64,000 nucleotides of DNA from Asterias rubens (taxonomy: Eukaryota; Echinodermata; Asteroidea; Forcipulatida; Asteriidae). A model generated the notes under the pieces. It did no database searches, had not been told where the DNA came from, and saw nothing but the letters and a program-made list of their open reading frames with translations. Position numbers and translations under genes: made by a program. Within the stretch, counting starts at the first letter, position 1, and each line of letters begins with the position of its first letter. Shown here one piece after another: positions 55,385 to 64,000 of this stretch. The DNA lies in contig NC_047063.1 in assembly GCF_902459465.1 (NCBI RefSeq), positions 5,456,001 through 5,520,000 on the forward strand. Reading direction: 5' to 3'.

Positions 55385-57334
55385 CTGTGAAAAAGAAAAA
55401 AACCAAAACACCAATAATACATACATTAGTTATTACATTAATCATGAAAAGAGACTGGAAAAGAGACTGGACGGCTGCTATACGAGAATGCTTCGCTCTG
55501 TTAAACAGATTCATTGGGAGAGGCATGTCACAAACCTGGAGCTCTACGGTGGGCTGCCGAGAGTAAGCACCAAGATTAGGGCAAGAAGGCTGAGACTAGC
55601 AGGTCACTGTCTCAGACATGATGAGCTGGCAGCGAGCAAGCTTGTGCTTTGGGCCCCTACTCAAGGTCACTGTTCCCGAGGTAGACCGCAAACCACCTAT
55701 GTGGACACCTTGTGCCGGGACTCTGGACTGCGTCGGGAAGAGCTACGTACAGCAATGGGGGACCAACGTGTTTGGAGGGCCATCATCCGATGCTCCGCAT
55801 CGACTGAATGAATGAATGATGTGTACACTTCAAATTCAATGCTGATGAAAGTCTATCTTTATACACAAAATGGCCACCGATCAGGACTAAGCATTTCAAC
55901 GACAAAAATTGGGATTCTGAATTAGGATTAGGACTCACAGGCATGCAACTGCAACTTCACCAAAAAAGAGGAAATTAAAAAATTGGTGTAGTATTTTTCA
56001 ATTTGTAATGGTAAAACTGAGAATGTAAAAAGAGGAAATCAGTTGATCCGAGGGAGAAGTTGCAAGCCTGGATTCATTTGGCAATTTGTTTAATTCTTCA
56101 TTTATTTATTTTATTTTTAAGGGAAGTAAATGACAATCTGACTAGTACATTGTAAATTTTACTTGCTCTTCTCATGTAATGGCCCTACAGCGAAACATTC
56201 AAGCTACCTCACGGCCTGTGGTCTTGTGAAACACCTCTCCGACGAGTGTAACGCTCGTGGGAGACGGAGCGCCGCTGGCCCCCACGAGCCACCTCTCCGA
56301 CGAGTGCCTCCGACTCTGCACTTTGGTGTGCACCCAGAACACCGTCTTTCCACCAAGTCGGGGCCCCATGCCGGGCCCCCACTGCAGCCGGGCGAGAGCC
56401 CCGCAGCCCTCCTCGGCCCTACTTTAATAACGGACCGGGTCTTCACGTAACGCGTGTGGGGGACGGAGCGCCGCTGGCCCCCATGAGCCACCTCTCCGAC
56501 GAGTGTAACGCTCGTGGGAGACGGAGCGCCGCTGGCCCCCACGAGCCATTGGGTTTGAGCCTCATATACCATTATGGCCATGTGCAGAATATTCTCTGGA
56601 GCATATTGTACTGCTTTGGACCCCATTTAAAGGCAGTGGACACTATTTGCAATTGTCTAGCCTTCACAGTTGGTGTATCCTTCACAGTTGGTGTCTCCTT
56701 CACAGTTGGTGTATCTCAACATATGCATAAAATAACTAACCTGTGAACATTTGAGCTCAATCGGTCATCGAAGTTGCGAGATAATAATGAAAGAAAAAAA
56801 CACCCTTGTCACACGAAGTTGTGTGCGTTTAGATGCTTGATTTCGAGACCTCAAGTTCTAAATCTGAGGTCTCGAAATCAAATTCGTGGAAAATTACTTC
56901 TTTCTCAAAAACTATGGCACTTCAGAGGGAGCCGTTTCTCACAATGTTTTATACCATCAACCTCTCCCCATTACTCGTCACCAAGAAATGTTTTATGCTA
57001 ATAGTTATTTTGAGTAATTACCAATAGTGTCCACTGCCTTTAATGTACATGCATGTAACTAGCTTTAATATTGAATACTTAACTTCTTGATGTTTAATTG
57101 TTTTGGATTCTGCGTTTTAAAAAAGTTTCCTCAAAGAGAGCAACATATCTTGAGGTTGCATTTTTGTGTAGAAAAGCGATTTACACATATAATTGATATA
57201 TAATTTAACAACTCACCTAAAGTATATATAATATTTGTCATGAAGTTCAATCCAATGAGCATTATAAGCCATCCTCCAACTCTAAGTGTCCATGTCAGAG
57301 TACTACTTGCATGTAACTCATCTTCAATCATTTC
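55173..57334 (-). CDS. TMEM43: TMEM43 (LUMA), last two exons, C-terminal 109 aa
   Basis: Four-pass membrane protein of the inner nuclear membrane and ER; it binds emerin and lamins in vertebrates. Only exons 57334-57217 and 55384-55173 are in the window. They read EMIEDELHASSTLTWTLRVG GWLIMLIGLNFMTNIIYTL, then VEWFPILGTMVSIGLSAFNL, SAGWLWYRPILALSLIALAS and end IKQDSKV. Three of the four membrane segments are covered. The match to human (GLNLMTRILYTL, DWFPVFRDLVNIGLKAF, AAGWLFYRPLWAL) is clear. Donor GTGAGT, acceptor TTTTTCACAG, phase 1 join. The upstream coding exons are not seen; the intron above them runs into the satellite at 57749 and probably past the window end. Confidence 0.92.
55447..55823 (+). 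mobile_element. RTE-like LINE, 5'-truncated RT C-terminus with (TGAA)n tail
   Basis: One open frame reads LDGCYTRMLRSVKQIHWERH to AGHCLRHDELAASKLVLWAP and ends GVWRAI-like CSASTE; its TGA stop (55809-55811) is the first repeat of the TGAATGAATGAATGA tail. It matches the post-RT domain of RTE-type elements by pattern. Opposite in direction to TMEM43, in its last intron. No stop in about 120 codons suggests recent arrival. Confidence 0.75.
56216..56560. repeat. GC-rich island with repeated CACCTCTCCGACGAGTG units
   Basis: CACCTCTCCGACGAGTG starts at 56231, 56283 and 56489; GGAGCGCCGCTGGCCCCC at 56266, 56466 and 56524. The two motifs form a block repeated two and a half times, around a distinct GC-rich core (56300-56430). 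The base composition is unlike the AT-rich intron around it. Origin unknown. Confidence 0.75.
56627..57043 (+). mobile_element. TTAA MITE with an internal triplication
   Basis: TTAAAGGCAGTGGACACTAT to TGTCCACTGCCTTTAA, 417 bp. CCTTCACAGTTGGTGT is present three times in a row (from 56662), which makes this copy longer than the others. Confidence 0.9.
57217..57334 (-). CDS. TMEM43: TMEM43 penultimate exon
   Basis: 39 codons plus one base; the acceptor GATTTTCTTATAG ends at 57335. Includes a luminal end (EMIEDELHASS) and the second membrane segment GGWLIMLIGLNFM. Confidence 0.9.
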
Positions 57335-57559
57335 CTATAAGAAAATCAACATCACAACAAATTAGGCATCATTCAATGTGCATCTCTTCTCACAAGATCA
57401 CATTGTACACAGAATGAATTCATTTTGGGCTGGTACAGAAAGACTCCGTTTGAAAGAGACATAGATGTTTAAAGATCAACTTGAACACAATTAACACTTA
57501 TGTTCAATAGAATGATAAGAGATGTTAAATTTGCATCTGGATAAAGAATATTAATTGGT

Positions 57560-57690
57560 TTTTACCCATACACCGATGTGTGTTAGCACTGTATACTCAG
57601 TACTTTCCCGAGTCCTGTGAACAAAATATCACAGGCATGTTACTCAGGTGGGATTCGAACCCATGACCCTTGCAATTCTAGAGCAGTGAT
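57560..57690 (-). mobile_element. tRNA-derived SINE, inverted copy of 53206 type
   Basis: On the minus strand: B box GGTTCGAATCC, then CATGCCTGTGATATTTTGTT and GTGCTAACACACATCGGTGT. The A-box side is cut off at about 57690, just before the satellite. Confidence 0.75.
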
Positions 57691-57748
57691 ATAGAATGGT
57701 CAAGAATTGCGAAATGATAACATACATATGACTGTAACTCAATCAAAC

Positions 57749-60357
57749 TGCGACTAGAGAATACGACCAAAGATGAGCTAAATTATTCTCAGTCAGACCA
57801 ATGTGTGGCTAGAGAATACGACCAAAGATGAGCTCAATTATTCTCAGTCAGACCAATGTGTGGCTAGAGAATACGACCAAAGATGAGCTCAATTATTCTC
57901 AGTCAGACAAATGTGTGGCTAGAGAATACGACCAAAGATGAGCTCAATTATTCTCAGTCAGACCAATGTGTGGCTAGAGAATACGACCAAAGATGAGCTC
58001 AATTATTCTCAGTCAGACCAATGTGTGGCTAGAGAATACGACCAAAGATGAGCTCAATTATTCTCAGTCAGACAAATGTGTGGCTAGAGAATACGACCAA
58101 AGATGAGCTCAATTATTCTCAGTCAGACAAATGTGTGGCTAGAGAATACGACCAAAGATGAGCTCAATTATTCTCAGTCAGACCAATGTGTGACTAGAGA
58201 ATATGACCAAAGATGAGCTCAATTATTCTCAGTCAGACCAATGTGTGGCTAGAGAATATGACCAAAGATGAGCTCAATTATTCTCAGTCAGACCAATGTG
58301 TGGCTAGAGAATATGACCAAAGATGAGCTCAATTATTCTCAGTCAGACCAATGTGTGGCTAGAGAATATGACCAAAGATGAGCTCAATTATTCTCAGTCA
58401 CACCTGCGTTTACCTCAAGAAACCCCGCATCCGCACTGAAACCAAAATCCATCTCGCGAGAGCTCTCATTCTCTCCAAGATGTTGTATGGCGCGTCGACA
58501 TGGACAGTGTCTGTCACCAGTGGGAAAGCCATAGATGCGTTTGGCAGAACTATGTGGAGGAAACTGCTTGGTATCATATGGAGCGACTTTGTCTCGAACC
58601 AGGAACTCGAGCAAAGAATTGGCGACCGTTGGCAACTCACACAGGCCACCCTGATGAATCAACAATGGGCGTGGCTTGGTCACTTCCAACGCCACACGAA
58701 CCACACAACTCTGGTCAACAGACAGCCAACCGGGTCACGATGCACCCCAGGGAGGCCTCGGTTTCGCTGGGTAGATGGCCTACGCCGTTGGACGGGCTCC
58801 ACAGCAGACACTCTGGTTGACGAGGCGGCGGCCCGCTCGTCCATCCCTCCAAAGAAACAGCCGGCAAAATCTTCAATGGTGTTGCGCAGTCATAGTCGTC
58901 AAGGCGCCAGTGGCGTACGACGTTGATTGATTGATTGAGACCAATGTGTGACTAGAGAATATGAACACAGATGAGCTCAATTATTCTCAGTCAGACCAAT
59001 GTGTGACTAGAGAATATGACCAGAGATGAGCTCAATTATTCTCAGTCAGACCAATGTGCGACTACAGAATATGACCAAAGATGAGCTCAATTATTCTTAG
59101 TCAGACCAATGTGTGACTAGAGAATATGACCAAAGATGAGCTCAATTATTCTTAGTCAGACCAATGTGCGACTAGAGAATATGACCAAAGATGAGCTCAA
59201 TTATTCTCAGTCAGACCAATGTGCGACTAGAGAATATGACCAAAGATGAGCTCAATTATTCTCAGTCAGACCAAAGTGTGACTAGAGAATATGACCAGAG
59301 ATTAGCTCAATTATTCTCAGTCAGACCAATGTGCGACTACAGAATATGACCAAAGATGAGCTCAATTATTCTTAGTCAGACCACTGTGTGACTAGAGAAT
59401 ATGACCAAAGATGAGCTCAATTATTCTTAGTCAGACCAATGTGCGACTAGAGAATATGACCAAAGATGAGCTCAATTATTCTCAGTCAGACCAATGTGCG
59501 ACTAGAGAATATGACCAAAGATGAGCTCAATTATTCTCAGTCAGACCAATGTGTGACTAGAGAATATGACCAAAGATGAGCTCAATTATTCTCAGTCAGA
59601 CCAATGTGTGACTAGAGAATATGACCAAAGATGAGCTCAATTATTCTCAGTCAGACCAATGTGCGACTAGAGAATATGACCAAAGATGAGCTCAATTATT
59701 CTCAGTCAGACCAATGTGTGACTAGAGAATATGACCAAAGATGAGCTCAATTATTCTCAGTCAGATCAATGTGTGACTAGAGAATATGACCAAAGATGAG
59801 CTCAATTATTCTCAGTCAGACCAATGTGCGACTACAGAATATGACCACAGATGAGCTCAATTGTTCTCAGTCAGACCAATGTGTGGCTAGAGAATACGAC
59901 CAAAGATGAGCTCAATTATTCTCAGTCAGACCAATGTGCGACTAAAGAACATGACCAAAGAGGAGCTCAATTATTTTCTGTCAGACCAATGTGTGGCTAG
60001 AGAACATGACCAAAGATGAGCTCAATTATTCTCAGTCAGACCAATGTGCGACTAAAGAACATGACCAAAGATGAGCTCAATTATTCTCAGTCAGACCAAT
60101 GTGCGACTAAAGAACATGACCAAAGATGAGCTCAATTATTCTCAGTCAGACCAATGTGCGACTAAAGAACATGACCAAAGATGAGCTCAATTATTCTCAG
60201 TCAGACCAATGTGCGACTAAAGAACATGACCAAAGATGAGCTCAATTATTCTCAGTCAGACCAATGTGCGACTAGAGAATATGACCAAAGATGAGCTCAA
60301 TTATTCTCAGTCAGACCAATGTGCGACTAGAGAATATGACCAAAGATGAGCTCAATT
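57749..60357. repeat. 55-bp satellite array, ~37 units, split by a LINE
   Basis: The unit reads TGGCTAGAGAATACGACCAA AGATGAGCTCAATTATTCTC AGTCAGACCAATGTG; starts at 57806, 57861 and 57916 give a 55-bp period. Left-hand units have GGCTAGAGAATACG, right-hand ones mostly GCGACTAGAGAATATG, and 59940-60240 units have ACTAAAGAACATG. The array is broken once, at 58401-58938. Confidence 0.97.
58401..58938 (+). mobile_element. RTE-like LINE fragment inside the satellite, 538 bp
   Basis: Frame CVYLKKPRIRTETKIHLARA LILSKMLYGASTWTV..GRTMWRKLLGIIWSDF..WAWLGHFQRH..GRPRFRWVDGLRRW is a non-LTR reverse transcriptase C-terminal domain. The stop (58924-58926) runs directly into a TTGATTGATTGATTGA tail. It is 5'-truncated, with no internal stop. 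No target duplication is visible: the left flank is CTCAGTCA and the right is GACCAATG, as in an unbroken unit. Confidence 0.85.
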
Positions 60358-60533
60358 GTTCTATCTCCCGATTCCTCTGTGAAGTGAAAAGGCAGAACCA
60401 TGATGACAATCCTGAAGAAACCTAACATGGGCTTGTTATTTGCCTCACGCAATGTTTTGAAAGACTGCATCGATCTTACAAGTTCCTTCAAGACACAGAC
60501 TTCCTGCAAATCAAAAACACACAGGACGGACTT
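60358..60533. other. Unassigned stretch after the satellite
   Basis: The minus strand is open through a protein-like run (VCVLKELVRSMQSFKTLREA, MLGFFRIVIMVLPFHFTEES) behind a fair acceptor at 60505. It does not resemble TMEM43 or a family I know. Status undecided. Confidence 0.25.
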
Positions 60534-61200
<667 letters not shown>

Positions 61201-61269
61201 CTCCCTGGATTGATTATTGCATTGTGTGGAGGCCAAGCACACAGGAATTTGAGACAGAACAATTCTCAA

Positions 61270-61652
61270 TTAAAGGCAGTGGACACTATTGGTAATTACT
61301 CAAAATAATTATTGGCATAAAACCTTTCTTGGTGACCAGTAATAGGGAGAGGTTGATGGTATAAAACATTGTGAGAAACAGCTCCCTCTGAAGTGCCATA
61401 GTTTTTGAGAAAGAGGTAATTTTCCACAAATTTGATTTCGAGACCTCAGATTTAGAACTTGAGGTCTGGAAATCAACCATCTAAACGCACACAACTTCGT
61501 GTGACAAGGGTTATTTTTCTTTCATTATCTCGCAACTCCGATGACCGATTGAGCTCAAGTTTTCACAGGTTTGTTATTTTATGCGTATGTTGAGATACAC
61601 CAACTGTGAAGGCTAGTCTTTGACAATTAACAATAGTGTCCACTGCCTTTAA
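61270..61652 (-). mobile_element. TTAA-bounded MITE, full length
   Basis: TTAAAGGCAGTGGACACTAT to GTGTCCACTGCCTTTAA in reverse orientation to the 45899 copy, 383 bp. Confidence 0.9.
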
Positions 61653-62150
61653 CTGTTATATCACAGATCTCTTACAAGAATATAGACCTTTACGTCAGCT
61701 CCGAACTTCCTCACAGAATCTCCTGGATATTCCTACTCATGCATCCACTAGTTTCTATGGTCAACGAGCATTCAAGCAAGGAAGGCTATGGAACAACTTG
61801 CCTGAACCCATACGTCCTGCTAACTCTTGAAAACCCATCTTTTTAAACAATAACTCTTTGCCTAATCTTTGGATGTTCTAAAAATGTTTAGTCCTGATGT
61901 ATGGTTTTAATCATAAATATTACTGCCAGATGCCGAGGATCTTGGCTGAGGGTGAATCGTGGTGGTAACCTCTCCCCTCTTGTATTTTTATATTGAATCT
62001 GTTTAAATTCATATTTGTTACTAGTATATATTTTGCTTATCTACTTATTGTAAGATGTTATGAGTGTTTTCTATGTAGCTGATTTTTAAATTTGTGCAAA
62101 GCGCTTTGAGGCATGGCATAAGGCACTTTATAAATGTTCATTTATTATTC
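61653..62150 (+). mobile_element. LINE 3' end, second copy
   Basis: Reads LRQLRTSSQNLLDIPTHAST then FYGQRAFKQGRLWNNLPEPI, with a stop before the family's KTHLF-like close. The 3' UTR ends in the hairpin AAAGCGCTTTGAGGCATGGC ATAAGGCACTTTATAAATG. Begins exactly at the MITE edge, so the MITE inserted into this LINE or the LINE was cut by it. Confidence 0.7.
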
Positions 62151-62194
62151 TGACTGATAACAATTGAGGCAAGTATCTTCAATATACTGAAGAT

Positions 62195-62452
62195 GTGTCA
62201 AAAGCAAAGCAAGGCAGGCTAAATTATCGCAAAGTGAAGCCAAAGGTAGTGGATGCCTCTGAAAATAAGAACAACCATTTGCACTTCACTGGGGAGGTAG
62301 TGCTTTCTGCTCTACCGGCCAGGCTTCAGATTAATGATACCCAAGCCTACATCCATATGGACTGTAAAAGGGGTAACCCTGTTTCAGCCCTAGGAGTAGG
62401 CAACGGCCTCTTGACAAAAATAATTGTAGCCTACACCTTGAAGTGTTAAAAA
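62195..62452 (+). other. Open frame of unknown nature (84 aa)
   Basis: KQGRLNYRKVKPKVVDASEN..FTGEVVLSALPARLQIND is not recognised. It directly precedes the recombinase remnant and may be part of the same element. Confidence 0.3.
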
Positions 62453-62465
62453 AAAAATTGTCAGG

Positions 62466-62790
62466 TTGTACAAGGAGGTTCTCCAGCACAATCATCTTCA
62501 AAGAGGGACGCAAATGTTCTACCTTCGCCCACTAGCCAAATCTACAGGAGAAATGTTGTATGCAAACCAGCAATCAGGATGCCACAAGCTAGCGAATGTT
62601 GTGGCAGACATGTGCAAGCAAGCCGGTTTATCTGGGCACTGCCTCAATCAAGTGCGATAACTCGGATGTTTGACAGAGAAGTTGATGAGCTGTTAATCTG
62701 TGAAGTCACTGGCCACCGTTCAAGTGCTGTCGGAAGTTATAAACGCACCAGTGATAACTTAAAACGCAAAGCCAACTCAAGCATTCAAGG
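62466..62790 (+). pseudogene. Crypton/DUF3504-like tyrosine recombinase remnant
   Basis: Two frames joined by a frameshift near 62655: FYLRPLAKSTGEMLYANQQS, KLANVVADMCKQAGLSGHCL then MFDREVDELLICEVTGHRSS and VGSYKRTSD. The GHRS..SYKR ending supplies the late catalytic His and the nucleophile Tyr of the family. The first His of the H-x-x-R box is Gln here (LNQVR). Frameshift and lost His make it inactive. Confidence 0.65.
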
Positions 62791-62954
62791 TCTACCAGTA
62801 GAAGAGACATGTCGAACCAAGCCTGTCACATCATCAACTATATGCACTCCAACTGCAACCACCACGAAAGTGGCCACAGACCAACAGAGAAATATAACAA
62901 TGATACTGAATTTAACCTCTGGGACCAAAATGTGCCTCCTGTGTTACGTGATTG

Positions 62955-63640
62955 AGTTTCACATTTAAGCATCTGCCCAGAGCAGGTAGACGAGGTGGCA
63001 GTATTGCTCTTCTTGTTCGCGATGAATTGAATTTAACGGTCATACCTTTGCCCACGTACGAATCATTTGAAATGATGATGTGCACCCTCACAGCAAACAG
63101 TACCAGCGTGGACGTCGTTGTCATTTAAAGACCACCGAACACTCGGATATCATTCAACAAATTTGTGGAAGAGTTTTCATTAATGCTGGATGAACTTATT
63201 TTCCGGCCAACACCTCTTCTTAAAACTTGGGATTTAAACATTCACCTTGACAACCCTGCTCTTCCAAACACCAAGAAGTTTCATGAACTGATCGCCAGTC
63301 ATGGACTATTGCAGGAAGTCAGCTCCTCTACATAGGACAAGGGCCACATCCTTGATGTTCTCATAATTCGCAAACTTGAAAGTCATCTGTATTTGAACGT
63401 TCAAGTAATACCTGGTGTATCCGATCACTCGGGATTTACCTGTGAGCTCCACCTGAACAAGCCACTTCAACCTGATCAAACAGTAAATGCTCGCAACATT
63501 AAGACCATCGACAGAGCTGCTTTTGCCGAACTAATTCAAAAGAAGTGCTCTTGTGGACAACTATAACACTCAGCTACGAAGCATCTTGGATACACTTGCT
63601 CCTGCCAAATCATGACGCATCAAACAACGTCCTGAAAGTC
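62955..63640 (+). pseudogene. CR1/L2-type LINE endonuclease domain, decayed
   Basis: Reads HLPRAGRRGGSIALLVRDEL, YESFEMMMCTLTANSTSVDV, FNKFVEEFSLMLDELIF, TWDLNIHLDNPALPNTKKFH, GHILDVLIIRKL and GVSDHSGFTCELHL: the exonuclease-endonuclease-phosphatase fold of LINE ORF2, including SDH. In-frame stops at about 63126 and 63334 and frame slips show decay. Confidence 0.75.
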
Positions 63641-63744
63641 CGCGTAGTAGGGTCATATTTTTGGATTCCTTGACCATTTTTTGCTACCTTTTTTTTCTTG
63701 ATGGATTTGACTTCAGGAACCATTTTGGTATATTCATGGGATTA

Positions 63745-64000
63745 CCATGGGGAAGCACAAGAGAAGGCAACTGAAAAGGCGGTGGCGCTCAAGTCGACTT
63801 GAAATACATAGAGAGACTGTCAACAAGCTTGTACATCGACGACTGTGTGGGACTGACAGTAAACGGTTATTTACTGTGGGCAACCAGCTACTTAACCGCA
63901 CGAAGTCATCCCCCCTTTCTTCAAACAACACTAGTGAGGCCTTGACTCATCTTTTTGGCAGGTTAAGTAGTCTAAGATTGAATCAACTTGCAGACAGTTC
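63745..64000 (+). pseudogene. LINE endonuclease-RT linker, cut by window end
   Basis: Open frame GKHKRRQLKRRWRSSRLEIH RETVNKLVHRRLCGTDSKRL FTVGNQLLNRTKSSPLSSNN is the linker between endonuclease and RT in CR1/L2 elements. About 100 bp of unrelated sequence (63640-63740) separates it from the endonuclease part. The RT itself would lie beyond the window. Confidence 0.65.

Noticed and set aside
57749..60357. CRISPR-like array
   Set aside because: Units are contiguous 55-mers with no unique spacers, in an animal intron. It is a satellite.

Overview
This is a eukaryotic nuclear window, not a prokaryotic one. Coding sequence is split into short exons with GT..AG borders. Introns and intergenic DNA are AT-rich and packed with small fold-back DNA elements, tRNA-derived SINEs, decayed LINE 3' ends and satellites. 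The proteins are typical of animals, and the repeat style suggests a marine deuterostome, most likely an echinoderm (a sea star is my best guess). The species call is inference.

Five protein-coding genes are supported, four of them complete in coding sequence. (1) Minus strand, 287-18233: a PPM1H-type PP2C phosphatase, 8 coding exons, 507 aa. (2) Plus strand, 20212-33059: histone deacetylase 11, 10 coding exons, 426 aa, or 409 aa if the penultimate exon is read through. (3) Minus strand, 40181-43045: RIBC2-like axonemal microtubule inner protein, 5 coding exons, 379 aa. (4) Plus strand, 44705-48401: an unrecognised charged, helical 219-aa protein in 3 exons, head to head with RIBC2. (5) Minus strand, 55173-57334: the last two exons of TMEM43 (LUMA); the upstream exons are not in the window. 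Every internal exon junction I list keeps the reading frame.

The genes form two divergent pairs (PPM1H/HDAC11 and RIBC2/219-aa protein), each sharing a candidate two-way promoter. HDAC11 and RIBC2 converge on about 7 kb of repeat-rich spacer. HDAC11 and TMEM43 are also neighbours on human 3p25, so part of the order may be ancestral. The phosphatase (phospho-Rab), HDAC11 (lysine deacylation), RIBC2 (cilia) and TMEM43 (nuclear envelope) do not form one pathway; the layout is chromosomal neighbourhood, not an operon.

The rest is repeats. They include a ~385-bp TTAA-bounded MITE family (at least eleven copies), several fold-back families, a hAT-like MITE full of ATATCGCGATAT, an alternating 110/129-bp minisatellite, and a 2.6-kb array of 55-bp satellite units split by a 5'-truncated LINE. 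At 60.5-64 kb lies a graveyard of LINE and tyrosine-recombinase pieces. I see no CRISPR, operon or prokaryotic system. The most promising leads are the unnamed 219-aa protein paired with RIBC2, the two possible HDAC11 C-termini with a MITE-borne poly(A) signal, and the LINE-split satellite.
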